This document shows positions 22,491 through 32,775 of a stretch of 64,000 bases of DNA, in pieces. Source of the DNA: Hyposmocoma kahamanoa. Taxonomy: Eukaryota; Arthropoda; Insecta; Lepidoptera; Cosmopterigidae. The notes under the pieces were generated by a model. The model was not told the DNA's origin. It saw only the letters and a list, made by a program, of their open reading frames with translations, and ran no database searches. The stretch is from NCBI RefSeq assembly GCF_003589595.1, contig NW_020654289.1:1395112-1459111 (forward strand), given 5' to 3'. How positions within the stretch are numbered: position 1 is the stretch's first letter; each line of letters begins with the position of its first letter. The position numbers were made by a program, and so were the translations under genes.

Positions 22491-22639
22491 ATTCTTCAAT
22501 GTGTCTGTTATAGTGTGTCCTTTGTAATTGTTTTTTTTTCGGCTTTCAACGTGACTTAGTGTTTTATAAATAAAACTAAATTTTGTAACATGCCCTTTTT
22601 TTCCAGATTCCTATAGTTTGAAGTAATACAAATTTATTT

Positions 22640-23060
22640 ATTTATTTATTCATGGGAAACCAACAGCTATAAACATTTAGTAAGAAACAGCAATAAAAAC
22701 ACAAAGCCAATTACAGGTTTTCACTTATAGCTACAAGTTAGTTAAACACGAGCATTGGACTAATAAAACTAATAAATACAGCAATCCCATACGTGCGTCA
22801 ACAACCACATGTTATTCAATTAAATTAATTAATATATCTGTTATTTTACGTTTTAGTGCATCAATGTTACAATTAAATATATCTACATCCAGGTCATAGT
22901 CACTACACACCATTTAAACTCCTACTAGCTCTACATATAAAACTATTCTGTCTATAGTTTGTCCTCGCTATGGGAACTACAAGAGGGTGGTAGTGTCTCA
23001 TGGAACGTGTTGGAACATTAAATGAGAGTTCACCCAATAAGTCAATGCAATCAACCTTGC
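22640..23060 (-). pseudogene. Jockey-like LINE ORF2 C-terminus with 3' UTR
   Basis: On the minus strand one frame reads VDCIDLLGELSFNVPTRSMR, then HYHPLVVPIARTNYRQNSF and ICRASRSLNGV. After a one-base shift it continues CSDYDLDVDIFNCNID, ALKRKITDILINLIE and a stop. The SFNVP...R(S/T)xxxF...P..R.N...NS pattern followed by a short LKRKI helix is typical of the end of Jockey-clade ORF2. The UTR ends with ATGAATAAATAAATAAATAA near 22640. The copy is 5'-truncated and carries a single visible frameshift, so it is comparatively young. Confidence 0.8.
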
Positions 23061-23142
23061 CGTTTATAATATTTCATATAAATGCGAGTAAACACCGGTG
23101 GTGTGGCAAATACGTATAGTTTCAGACATAGTTTCGTTCGGA

Positions 23143-23228
23143 TAAACAGTAATGTCAGTATTATTGCGTTTCGATTTTGAAGGGTAAATAAAGGTGCTGG
23201 TGAAGTTACAGGCACATGGGACTTCGAA
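23143..23228 (+). repeat. R1 repeat starting at the hairpin
   Basis: ACAGTAATG-TCAG-TATTATTG, TTTTGAAGGGTAAATAAAGG, TGCTGGTGAAGTTACAGGCA and CATGGGACTT. It is truncated at the 3' side. Confidence 0.65.
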
Positions 23229-23574
23229 GTCTTTATACCTGCTCTTGCTTTATGTGTATAAAAAAAGTTTTTGCTTTAATCTGTCGCTGTTGTTTTAGGC
23301 ATGTGTTGCACACACGATGGGTTATTGAAGTGAAAAATAAAAACGAGAAAGGGATCAAACAACTTAGTAACGAATGAATTTATGTCGTTGCCGATTAGTT
23401 CAAAATGTGTGTCATTTATGGTTTTATCGAACGACTAAGTCGGTTGGCCAATAATTTTAAAATATTAGAAAATTACCGGGTATTCAATTTTTTTCTCTCT
23501 GAAACTATATTTTTTTGTGTTGTATAGGAATCTGGAAAAAGGCATGTCAAGAAATCGGGGTTATATAGTCTTTC

Positions 23575-23816
23575 AAGTACAGAGTACTAAAAAACAGACC
23601 ACAAAAGTTCGTGGAATTACTAACAAGTAATTTTTTATTGAAGGTAAGTACGCGTAACCGGATTCATCCCCTAGTTTGCCACCCTTAGAGGTGGAATATT
23701 TTCTTCTAATTAAAAAGGACCACTGCTGAGGTACCCTCTTTCTAACAAAGAAAGAATCATCAAAATCGGAGTTATCGCGTAGAATTGAGAATTTCCTCCT
23801 TCGTCGGTTAAAACAC
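23575..23816 (-). repeat. R3 repeat copy
   Basis: The minus strand gives TTAACCGACGAAGGAGGAAA, TCTCAATTCTACGCGATAAC, GATGATTCTTTCTTTGTTAG, GTACCTCAGCAGTGGTCC and a GGTCTGTTTTTTAGTACTCT end. An inverted partner lies at 24084-24275. Confidence 0.75.
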
Positions 23817-24083
23817 TGTGAGGAATGAGAAATGGTTTTAAAACTTTTTTTTTTTAACAATGAAATCACGGTTTGACCCCTTCGATTATTCTTAGTCACG
23901 TACAATTATATTTCTATGCTAAAACTTCATGCATATCGGTGGCGGAATGGGTGAGTAATTCCCTTTGTAGATTGTGCAATTTGAATTGTTGCCAACAATG
24001 CTTCGGTCGCTACGTTTCGATAATACTAAGAACTAACTTAGATCTCGGTTAGTCCAGATTCGTGCCTCCATATATATTTTTCA

Positions 24084-24275
24084 CCTGCTTAAAAAAAGAG
24101 GAGTTCTCAATTCGACTATGTTTTGTGTGTGTGTGTGTGATTTGTAAACCGATTTCGATGATCTTTTTTTGTTTGAAACGAGGTAGTTCAGTAGTGATCC
24201 CATTAAAATTTAAGGAAAATATTCCACCTCCAAGGATTTCAGCAACTTTCCGTTAACCGATTGCAATAAAACTTG
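24084..24275 (+). repeat. R3 repeat, partial
   Basis: CTTAAAAAAAGAGGAGTTCT, CAATTCGACTATG, AACCGATTTCGATGATC, AGTAGTGATCCCATT and CAATAAAACTTGACACAG. A GTGTGTGTGTGTGTG run has grown inside the copy. Confidence 0.65.
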
Positions 24276-24436
24276 ACACAGATACAATTCCAATAAAAAT
24301 AAGATGTTATGGCGACCTTGAGCTGACCTTTTGACGAAAATAATAGTAATAATAATTAAAAAAAAATTAAAAATTTATTTATTTCTCAATTTGGTTCAAC
24401 AATGGTAGATCAGGTCCTCCCTTTAAGCAAATGTAT

Positions 24437-24648
24437 GCTTGTGTTGGGAATAATAGCGCACGCACCCAACATAGCCCCCGCCTTAGGGCAACCCTGTGTC
24501 GCGGGTGCCATGGACACACACATAGACAGCCACAAATTACACCCAAACTCACGAGAGAAATAAATGTAGGCCATACAAATATTTCCCCCGCCCCTGAGAC
24601 CTATGTGTGGTAGTTCGGCATGGTAACCGTTCGGCCACAGAGGCAGTT
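24437..24648 (-). mobile_element. SINE-A copy
   Basis: On the minus strand: CTGCCTCTGTGGCCGAACGG (A-box region), CATGCCGAACTACC, a damaged B-box region (ATAGGTCTCAGGGGCGGG), TCTCGTGAGTTTGGGTGTAA, GTGTCCATGGCACCCGCGAC and AACACAAGCATA. The B box has lost its GGTTCGA core. Confidence 0.75.
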
Positions 24649-24748
24649 TACGGAGGGAATGACAGACAGATGATAGGAACTCGATCGGTCTTTTTTAAAT
24701 TTCTTATTTCAGTCTTGAGCCTGGTGGTATGTGATACGTACCTGTGAC

Positions 24749-24898
24749 ATTTACTGTGCCACTCAGAGCTTTAATTCGCAAAGATCTGAAGGGCCACAGC
24801 GCCCGTAACCCTGAAATGTAAAGGTGAGAAATATACCATATGCTTTACTTTCACCAGCGCTCCTTAACCTTCAAAACCTAAACGCAGTAATGCCCACA
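24749..24898 (-). repeat. R1 repeat copy
   Basis: Contains GCCACTCAGAGCTTTAATTC, GCAAAGATCTGAAGGG, CACCAGCGCTCC, CCTTCAAAACC and CGCAGTAATGCCCAC. It stops in the middle of the hairpin, at the edge of the inverted-repeat element that follows. Confidence 0.65.
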
Positions 24899-24899
24899 A

Positions 24900-25430
24900 T
24901 TCATATATCGATACCGGAAGTGTCAATTAACGTAAGGAACATTTTGTCGAAAATAAGTTACATATATCATTGGATTCGGAAATTCCTGCTCTATCGATTG
25001 GTATTATTAAAATTTAGGAATGCCCAGTGGTTTAAAATATAGCACGTCCCTGACATTAAAAAAAGACGTTTGGTTGTGCCTTACATTACTAATATTATAT
25101 GTGTAAACCGTCGAGCATAGTGTACGCAGGAAAAGAATTAGAAAATTGTACGTAATTCTACTGTAAAGGCGGTTTACACATAAAATATTAGTAACGTAAG
25201 GCTCAACTAAACATCTTTTTTTAATGTAAGGGACATACTATAAACCACTAGGCATATATTCATAAATCTTTCGTTTGTAGTATGAAAGAAGAGGAAATTC
25301 TAAGAAACTTTGCTCTAGACACAATCAAAATTGGAGCAGACAGTAAAAAAAATTGTTTTTTGGCTCTCCTGAAAAATCGTGGCTTGTCCCTTACATTAAT
25401 TGATACTTCTGGTATCGATATAATGAGATC
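24900..25430. mobile_element. MITE-like element with nested inverted repeats
   Basis: The outer pair is ATATCGATACCGGAAGTGTC at about 24906 and ATATCGATACCAGAAGTATC (reverse complement) ending near 25424. The inner pair of about 90 bp runs from TGCCCAGTGGTTTAAAATAT through GTCCCTGACATTAAAAAAAG to ATTATATGTGTAAACCG (25021-25110), with its inverted partner at 25165-25258. The motif GTCCCTTACATTA or its complement recurs at several of these edges. No coding region: the 60-codon frame at 25282 overlaps the inner-right part and matches nothing I know. Confidence 0.65.
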
Positions 25431-25855
25431 TCTTTCTAAACTGATTTCTGCAGGTATCCGATAAGCGAATTCTGTGGATTAATTGATTAATTCCCAATTG
25501 AAATATACTAAGTTTTCTAAGAGTTCAATGTGCACGGTTGGTAAACGCTGAAGTTTTTTTGAAGACCGCAATAGTTTTGAGGAAAGTGTACTTCGTGTTC
25601 TTATTGTATCGATGGCATACACTGTATTATTGTAGCGCAGAAGCTGTTGATACCCGCGTCATTACTACTGTACTAGCCGCCGTGATAAAGTGTGAGTGAT
25701 GTTTGCCACTGAGATGAAAGGGTCTGCCAATCAGCGTAGGGTACTCGCCGACTGTTGCCCTATGTGTGCCAGACGTACAGGGATTGTGAATAAATAGTAC
25801 GCTATTGCGAGGACACTTCTTTCATGCACCCCAGGAGACAGGACAGGACCTTATA

Positions 25856-26095
25856 AGTTCGTGAAATTACATCTATTTGCCACGTTTTATTTAAATCGGT
25901 TACCGGAAAGTTCGCGGAGCTGGATTCGTCCCCTTCGCGACCCTTACAGGTTCCTTTTTATTATTCTTTACATTTTCTTCAAATTTCAATGGGACCAATA
26001 CTGATGTACCTTTTTTTCCAACAAAAAAAGAATCATCAAAATCGGTTCGATCGGGTCAAAAAAACCTCCTTTTTGAAGTCGATTAAAAAGTCAAT
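25856..26095 (-). repeat. R3 repeat copy
   Basis: The minus strand gives TTAATCGACTTCAAAAAGGA, GGTTTTTTTGACCCGATCGA, ACCGATTTTGATGATTC, TTTTTGTTGGAAAAAAAGGT, GGTCCCATTGAAATTTGAAG and ACGAATCCAGCTCCGCG. It is the subfamily carrying the GGTTACCG(G/A)AAGT block. Confidence 0.7.
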
Positions 26096-26219
26096 AAAGT
26101 AACCATTTGTAAGCTAGGAGCTCGTCGAGATCAATTTAATGAAATGACAATTCTACCGTAAGTAGTTGAGGAATTGGATAGTCTGGAGACAAGAAAAGAA
26201 ATCCTGTTGTATATGTAAA

Positions 26220-26515
26220 TTACATTTTTATAATTTTACTCTGACCACGGTATAATAATGTTGTTTTTCCAAATTTATCTCTTACAGACACTCTAGGGCT
26301 TAGTTTGTAAATTACCCTAATGCTTATGCTAAACGCAGATTCTTTTGATGTCGGCGGCATTTCCCCAAAGCACAGAGCCGTACATCCTCAACCCGCGGAA
26401 ATAGCTAAAATAAACTAATTTAAAGCAGTTTCGAAGTTTGAAAGGTTTTTTAATCCCATACACTGCGCAGCGGTGTTGTTTCGACAACGTGGCGATTTCC
26501 TGCGTTCTTGTACTA
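26220..26515 (-). pseudogene. LINE reverse transcriptase thumb-region fragment
   Basis: The minus strand encodes LSKQHRCAVYGIKKPFKLRN, then CFKLVYFSYFRGLRMYGSVL and WGNAADIKRICV, followed by a stop. One base off, the frame continues SIRVIYKLSPRVSVRDKFGK. The order L(S/A)xxLSSAxYAI...(V/L)YFAYxxSxxxYG(I/V)xxWGN...K is a well-known block after the RT palm domain of Jockey/CR1-like LINEs. The stop and shift make it a relic. Both ends are truncated and the neighbouring R3 copy lies downstream. Confidence 0.75.
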
Positions 26516-26519
26516 ATTA

Positions 26520-27340
26520 TAGACAAATCACCTATTTGGTGCGAGTCTTCAGACTTTTTAATAATTAGCGCGTTCTGAATTCGATTTCTTGTGTTCAAAA
26601 TAGGCACAGTTAGGTGGGAAATTACCCAACGTCACTTTGACGTATGAAGCGACTGTCCTCGGCATGTTCGTTTCATGTGTTATGTTTGCTTTTCTATTTG
26701 CTTATGATGTTTTAAGTAAATTGTTCTTTTTTAAATGTTGAAATTCGTGCTCGTTCTACAACTTTATTACCAATTAGCTCGTGAATTGAGACACAAAATA
26801 GAGAATATATTGAAGCGATTGGGGGATGTGGAATGAATGGATGAATTGAACGTGGAAAGCAACATGATGACGAAATGATGCAATAAATAAATGAATGGAA
26901 TTGATTGGAATAGGAATCCAAGCGTGTGAGCGTACATGTGTACGTACGTAAATAAATAGAAAATAAACACCAACTACATTTTCTCAAAGTTTATTTACTT
27001 GTCTCGTCGTCGTTCACTTGTTTCACGTTGAAACTTGGTGTAAAATGCTACACCTTCTATCCTATTAGATCCTATGGCAACAAATAAATAAACGTGCACG
27101 TGTCGTTCACGTTGTCTACACACTTTTCGATCAGTATTCTGATTTGTTTGTGTGCTAGCGCCATATGTTAACGCGTGAGTGCATGTTTGCACCGCACAAA
27201 TATGGGATTGTGACGTGAAATTCGAATAGTGTTGAATACTGTTTTATTCAGGCACACAAACGACTTTTTACACTATCTTATTTTCAAATGTGTGACGTTC
27301 CCTCCACAGTACGAATAATAGAAACTGTATCTTTGATATT
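26520..27340. other. No recognised feature
   Basis: AT-rich DNA with several open frames of 65-92 codons on the minus strand that overlap each other in different frames and lack domains. I treat them as chance. Confidence 0.45.
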
Positions 27341-27486
27341 TAACTGCCTCGGTGGCTGAACGGTTTGATTAGCGGGCCGGGAGAATTATTTGTATAGTAT
27401 TTATTTCTCTCTAGAGCTTGGGTGTAATTTGTGGTTGTCTATGTCTGTATCCATGGCATAGTGTACGTTATTATTATTATTGTTAT
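27341..27486 (+). mobile_element. SINE-A copy lacking the B box
   Basis: The head CTGCCTCGGTGGCTGAACGG joins at once to TTTGATTAGCGGGCCGGG, so the segment with the B box is deleted or collapsed. The body GAGCTTGGGTGTAATTTGTG, TCCATGGCAT and (ATT)n tail follow. 63494-63672 has the same kind of loss. Confidence 0.75.
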
Positions 27487-27493
27487 ATTGCTC

Positions 27494-27697
27494 TTTATTT
27501 ATGATGCCTGTCCACAGTTGCATTGCCACACAGAGCTTTAAATCTTTAGATCTGAGGGGCACCGCCACTACGCCCATCACCTTGAGACATAAGTTGACAA
27601 ATCCCATGTGCCTGTAATTTCACCAGCTCCCTTAACCTTCAAAACCGGAACGCAGTAATGCTCACATTACAGCTTGACGGTAGAAATGGGTAAGGTT
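27494..27697 (-). repeat. R1 repeat copy
   Basis: CTGTCCACAGTTGCATTGCC, AGATCTGAGGGGCACCGCCA, TTGACAAATCCCATGTGCCT, TCACCAGCTCCCTTAACCTT, CGCAGTAATG-CTCA-CATTACAG and GTAGAAATGGGTAAGG. It directly follows the SINE-A (ATT)n tail. Confidence 0.75.
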
Positions 27698-28060
27698 GCT
27701 CTTGCTTCGAAATTTTGAATTATAATTACATTCAAAACACCCGATTTTAATTAAAATAAAGTGAAGGTTTGACATTAACTACAAATTACAAAAAAATAAA
27801 CAAAAAGGAAGCATTTCAGGAAACGAAACAACACAAAAACTCATTCAAGTAATTACTTCTCTAGATCAATAATGAAGTGGGTGTTTAAATTACGTAATTG
27901 ATATTGTAACGCCTCGATTAAGTAACAATCATATTCACAACAATCGAAAATAAAAACAATCGTAGTGATGTATTTATTATGCGTTCGACGATCGTGTTCG
28001 GAAGCTGGTAACGGCACTGGTCGTGGAGGAAGTCAACAATAGACAATAATTTTTTATGAT

Positions 28061-28106
28061 TATTGCCACACAGAGCTTTAAATCACAAAGGTCTGACAGG
28101 CACTGC
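28061..28106 (-). repeat. R1 repeat scrap
   Basis: ATTGCCACACAGAGCTTTAA and ATCACAAAGGTCTGACAGGC only. Confidence 0.5.
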
Positions 28107-28151
28107 TTTCTCATTCTTATCTAGCACATAGAGATATACGTAAGGTCTGCT

Positions 28152-28300
28152 GACTCGTTTCGTAGCTCAGTTAGGAGAGCAATAGTCCGCGTTAGTCAAA
28201 AATATCGCTGATTCTAGACTCGAACCAGCGACATTTTCACCGGATCGAGGGAATTTTTCTGTGAGTTAGTTCAATCTTCTATCAATTATATCAATATCAT
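28152..28300 (+). mobile_element. SINE-C copy with tRNA-like head
   Basis: TCGTTTCGTAGCTCAGTTAG then GAGAGCAATAGTCCGC is an A-box region of tRNA type. GATTCTAGACTCGAACCAGC is B-box-like but carries extra bases. CCGGATCGAGGGAATTTTTC then TGTGAGTTAGTTCAATCTTC matches the SINE-C body. It does not fold as a tRNA, so I do not call a tRNA gene. Confidence 0.55.
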
Positions 28301-28310
28301 AGTGACGTAA

Positions 28311-28648
28311 GTGCGCGTTCTCATTATGTCGTAATGTTTTATTTATCTTTGGACGACTGTCGCGTCTAGCTCGTTCCCGTATCACGACTATCTGTCGTGA
28401 CTGTGTCGTGGACGTTGGTAGTAGATCGTGACGACAATTTATCGGTTTCTTGTTGTTTGCACGACAGAATCGTTTGAAGCTGCGATTATCTGTCGTCATA
28501 TCTATCTGTCTGTCATCCTAACCTCAAAGAAGTCGTGAACGACAGTTAATCGTGTTGTACTTTATGTGCACAACCTAATTGAAATATACAAGCCACGACA
28601 CTGTAAATTGCACGACTATCTGTCGTCATGACATAATGGGAACGCGCC
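28311..28648. mobile_element. MITE with GGCGCGTTCCCATTATGTC ends, possibly piggyBac-like
   Basis: The left end is GTGCGCGTTCTCATTATGTC preceded by TAA. The right end, reverse-complemented, is GGCGCGTTCCCATTATGTCA preceded by TTAA. The interior holds several copies of CACGACTATCTGTCGT or its complement. The TTAA at the right junction (28649-28652) is what piggyBac-type elements target, but the left junction reads GTAA, so this is tentative. Confidence 0.6.
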
Positions 28649-28831
28649 TTAAAAGAAAAGGCCAATCACTTTATGAATATACGTATAAAACATACTGTAA
28701 TAGTACATCGTGTGTTAGGGGCGGTAAATAAGGGATTACGAACGAGACTCTATTAGAAGCCCAAAGTCGAAGATTGAGGGCATTCGGATGCGAGGTTCGT
28801 AATTCCTGTACTGCCCGTGAAACATACAATG

Positions 28832-28981
28832 TTTTTCATCACACTTGCACGGGTCTTTTACTTCTCATTACAGCTATGGTCGATAATGAGAAGAAGAAAG
28901 GCCCGAGGGTTTTATTTGGGGCAATATAGTCAAGTTAGCCTGTATGCAATCATACTATTTGCGTGCAAGTGTGATGAAAAA
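28832..28981. mobile_element. 150-bp element with perfect 20-bp inverted repeats and inner hairpin
   Basis: TTTTTCATCACACTTGCACG at 28832-28851 is repeated inverted at 28962-28981. Between them CTTCTCATTA and TAATGAGAAG form a second stem around a TATGGTCGA loop. A related piece (TTGCTTTCCATTACAACCAT) is at about 58206. Non-coding, likely a tiny MITE. Confidence 0.7.
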
Positions 28982-29399
28982 TACTTATTAAAACAAATTA
29001 CGCAGAATTAGCTTTAAACGAATAGGTTCATTGCTGTTAACACGGTAGATTGCCGTGTGTAATTTGCACCAGTCGGGTGGTGTCACGCATTTAAATGTTA
29101 CTCATCATCATTCATTAACACGAATTTGATGTTTTGCGTTATTAGCTTTTATCAGCGACGAAATAAATTGTAACAATTTCAATTTCAAAATATATGAAAG
29201 AAAAAAATTGCCTAAAAAAATGTCAGTTCGTCATAGAAATGGGTACGTTATTATTTATTTAGCATTGGCTGTAAAGGTCAGGACTAAATGAGTCGGACAC
29301 AAGACCGCTAAGTGTGGAAAAACGGCCGCCATCTTGACGATGGTGAAGGCTGTAAAGGTATCATATAAAAAAAGAATTAAGAAACATAAAATCTATCTA

Positions 29400-29620
29400 A
29401 ATCGTGTTTTTTTTATTATTAAAAAAAAAGTGCTCATTTGACCTCCATCTCACCTGATGGAAAGTGACGATGAGGTCGACGATGGAGCACGCATTACATT
29501 TTTTGGCCTTTTCAAGATTGAGTGAATAGGCATTATTCTTGAAAAGGACGAAGTTATACCGTTCAGGGAACAAGACTACAGGCGGGGAATTCCACACCAA
29601 AGCCGTTTGCCGTATCGTGT
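29400..29620 (-). pseudogene. LINE ORF2 end and 3' terminus
   Basis: On the minus strand a frame gives VWNSPPVVLFPERYNFVLF. This resembles the WNxLPPxVFPxxYxxxxFK end of Jockey/CR1-like proteins. Downstream TCGTCGACCTCATCGTCACT and TTCCATCAGGTGAGATGGAG lead to an A-rich tail near 29405. The 3' terminus is shared with 20575-20745. Confidence 0.6.
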
Positions 29621-29764
29621 TAAAAGTAAGCTCGGAAAATCAGATGCGTTCGTTCAGTGGAACTTTCATTTGTATTTGGAAAAACTCTAGTCTTTTTCAG
29701 TTTGATCATGTGATTTTAGATATAGTTTACACAACAAGTAAACAAGCGCCGACGCCATTGTAAT

Positions 29765-30285
29765 TGCAAAATAGCAATTGACGTACACTCGGTACATTGC
29801 CACATATATACTAAATCTACAAATTGTAATGCAGTTACTAACTAACCTTAGGCATAATTTTCAAGATTATGTTATTACAGTTTACTATTAACGTCTTGAG
29901 CTGCAGTTTGCGTCAAATCCGTTCTAGCAAGATATTAAATTTAGACATACTAACGTTCAAGAATTTCTAATAACTACATTGTACATGTACATTCTACAAG
30001 ATGGTTAATGATAGATTTGATGACTTGTGCCAACGTGCCAACTTTTTAACAACTCAAATAGTAACAATGTATAGGCAAATAGTTAAATTTATGGAATCTA
30101 TAAATGGTATAATCGTATTCAATATAACAATTTATTCCACAATAACATTTCCGAATTGAAAATGTCTGTTATTAAACAACAAGACAATTTTAACATTTTG
30201 TTTTTTTTCATGTTGGTGTGATCACACTTGTTATTTATTTAAATGCATTTGTCATTTCAACATGTATTTCTTAGTAAAGAATAAA
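29765..30285. other. No recognised feature
   Basis: AT-rich, no shared repeat, no protein-like frame. A short palindromic TGTGATCACA lies at about 30217. Confidence 0.45.
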
Positions 30286-30289
30286 TGTG

Positions 30290-30725
30290 CGCCCGGTGTT
30301 AAGCGACACGTCTATCCATAACAGTTGCAGTGTCACTCAGAGCTTTAAATCTCTACGGGTCGTATTCTATAACTCTACTCAATGCTCAAGTCAGGATTGC
30401 AATGGAAACACAAGCACTGGAAATACGACCCTAATGGCAGGGACTGGAGTATGATTTCGAGTGCTTTAAACCATACTCAAATCCTGACTTAAGCATTGAG
30501 TAGAGTTCTAGAATACGACCCTAAGACCTAAGAGGCACTGTCACATTGCCCGTCACCATGAGACATGAAGTTGACAAGTCCCATGTGCCTGTAAATTCAC
30601 CAGCACCTTTACCCTTCAAAACCAGGGTAATAATGCTGACGTTACTGCTTGGCGGCAGAAATAGGTAAGGTAGCAGTACTTCTCTGGACGCACTCTTTCA
30701 CAAGGAGCTCTATACTGCTACTAAA
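30290..30725 (-). repeat. R1 repeat split by a MITE
   Basis: The R1 sequence runs GCGACACGTCTATCCATAAC, GCAGTGTCACTCAGAGC and TTTAAATCTC, is then broken at 30356, and resumes at about 30522 with ACCTAAGAGGCACTGTCACA. It goes on through the hairpin region to TTCACAAGGAGCTCTATACT. R1 is therefore older than the inserted element. Confidence 0.85.
30357..30521. mobile_element. 165-bp MITE with about 42-bp inverted repeats
   Basis: The left arm begins GGGTCGTATTCTATAACTCT, then ACTCAATGCTCAAGTCAGGA. The right arm, reverse-complemented, begins GGGTCGTATTCTAGAACTCT, then ACTCAATGCTTAAGTCAGGA. Two mismatches in about 42. Flanks are CTAC and TAAG, so a short TA-containing target duplication is possible. 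It sits inside an R1 copy. Confidence 0.85.
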
Positions 30726-31195
30726 GTAAGTATGTAAAGATAATATCAGTTATTTATACAAATCATTTGAATTTTAATCACAAAAATAACATCGATCAAT
30801 GGCTTACTATTGTGCGGTATAATTTGGTAAGTTTTCCTAAACCATAAATCGTTGTAAGTTGTTGTGGTGTAGTGAGCGACAGAAAAAGATATATCCACAA
30901 TCTTAAATATAAATTTTAATGTGAGAAGCGCAAATTTAGTGGCAAAATCCTAATGTCAACGTTAAAAGCGAAATACGCACGAGCAATGAAGTTGAAACAC
31001 GTCGGCACTCCGAACACTTTGAAGTACCATTATAACAATCCACAAGATCAAAGGCTATGCCGTTTATAGAAACGCCACTCTATCTTTAAAATGCGTGGTT
31101 TTTGCTCATAATTGCTTTTGTGTGTGTACATGCTTTGCTATACTGGTGTAGTGTGTTTACGGTTTTAATTAGGTTAGGCAAAAATTATTTTGTGA

Positions 31196-31318
31196 TAAGC
31201 TACACGCCTGTCCATAACAGTTGCAGTGCGACTCAGAGCTTTAAATCGCCAAGATCTAGGGCTCACTGCCACTGCGCCCGTCACCCTGAGACATAAGTTA
31301 ACAAGTCTCATGTGCCTA
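31196..31318 (-). repeat. R1 repeat, partial
   Basis: AAGCTACACGCCTGTCCATA, GTGCGACTCAGAGCTTTAAA, TCGCCAAGATCTAGGG, GTCACCCTGAGACATAAG and CTCATGTGCCT. Truncated before the hairpin. Confidence 0.75.
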
Positions 31319-31319
31319 C

Positions 31320-31880
31320 AGCTCTATACGTTTATCGTATCGATATAATCGACGAATCGTATTTGATGTGCAGTGGCGCATATTATTAATGCATCTCTTT
31401 TACATGACGCGACGTCATACGTTTTTTATCGAATAGTCACCGAACAAGCGGCGTCTAGTATTGAAATATCTTTGGGAAGGAGGACACGAATAATTTTATT
31501 AACACAAAATGACAGACGAATCTTCTGTGGACAACGATTTATTGATATTTAATAGAACAAAAGCCTGTTTTTTTTCAACATTTCACAGATTTTCGTACAA
31601 TTTTTCAAATGTGCTTCTACGCACTGCTTCTTGATTTATTGGACGAACCTAATACCTTCTGTTCTTCCGGCGACAAAGCCGTTGGCGACTTTTATGCCAA
31701 TATAAAAGTGGAAACAAGCGTGGATTCATCACAGTCGTGTTCTCGGTACGATTACTATGTGAATACTGCGGCTATCCGTCTTTTAAACGCTTGAAAATAT
31801 ATCGTGGTACCATTCCGCTCTCTATCCGTTTATAATCGAATACGTGCAGGACAATGCCGTGTGAACGAAGGCTTACCCTT
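31320..31880. other. Unassigned stretch with two short frames
   Basis: This non-repeat block has higher GC than its surroundings. It carries a 43-codon frame from 31509 (starting MTDESSVDND) and a 61-codon frame at 31609-31794. The right edge, reverse-complemented (GCCTTCGTTCACACGGC), looks like a DNA-transposon end, but I found no matching left end. Neither frame has a domain I know. Confidence 0.25.
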
Positions 31881-32275
31881 CAAAACAGGAACACAGTAAA
31901 GTACTGTCCAAACTAAGTAATATTTTGAAATCCAAAGTAAAAAACGGCCATAACTATTTCGTGGCACCACTCATGCTACACATGTTTAACTAAAAGGAGA
32001 CGGATGCGTCCCCTCTAAAAGCCTTTAGGGCAATTTACAATTTCGGCCTCAGTGTTTTTGAGCGATTAATTTAAAGAAATTAACAGTCTTACACTAGCGT
32101 CGGTACGTTAATGGAATTGCTGTTTATGTTAAGAAAAAAGCATCGTTATCAGAAGTAGTGATTACACATAACATGAATATGAGAAATAATAATAATTTGT
32201 ATAGTAATAATTATCGTCTTCACAAAGTCACAAAATTCATTCAAGGGGCGATAAAATCCCGGTTGATGTAATTCA

Positions 32276-32464
32276 TAACCCCGCACTAGGGAAACCCTGT
32301 ATCGCGGTTGCCATGGACACACATAGACAACCACATATTACACCCAAACTCTCGAGAAGAAATATATGTACGCCATACAAATATTTCTTTCGGCCTGGAT
32401 ATCGAACCCGGGATCTCTGCGTGGCAGACCAGCATGGAAACCGTTTGGCTACGTAGGCAGTTCA
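32276..32464 (-). mobile_element. SINE-A, near full length
   Basis: On the minus strand: CTGCCTACGTAGCCAAACGG, TTTCCATGCTGGTCTGCCAC, AGATCCCGGGTTCGATATCC (B box intact), TCTCGAGAGTTTGGGTGTAA, GTGTCCATGGCAACCGCGAT and CCCTAGTGCGGGGTTATG. The (ATT) tail is missing. Confidence 0.8.
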
Positions 32465-32775
32465 CATACCGAAACCAAAGCCTTATATTACACATGTCTT
32501 GATGGCAAACATCCATAGTATTATATTATATTTTCTATGATATTTTAAATAAATATATAATAAGATACAAGCTGAAATAAAAAATATGGAAAACGATATA
32601 ATATTCTTATGTAAAAATGCCCATTAAGAATTTTTGGATAGTAAGTAGAACATAAGAGATTTTGTTTTTGATTTCCAATTTACTAATTTTATATTTTTAT
32701 TTATTGTTCAATAGATGTTTGTGTATCTCATTTATGAATAATTCATTTGATTTGACATATAAAATTTTTATCGAG

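Noticed and set aside
24124..24140. GT microsatellite
   Set aside because: A short simple repeat inside an R3 copy, ordinary in this kind of genome.
28155..28255. Possible tRNA (GTAGCTCAG... motif)
   Set aside because: The B-box region has extra bases and the cloverleaf does not close. The following body is SINE-C.
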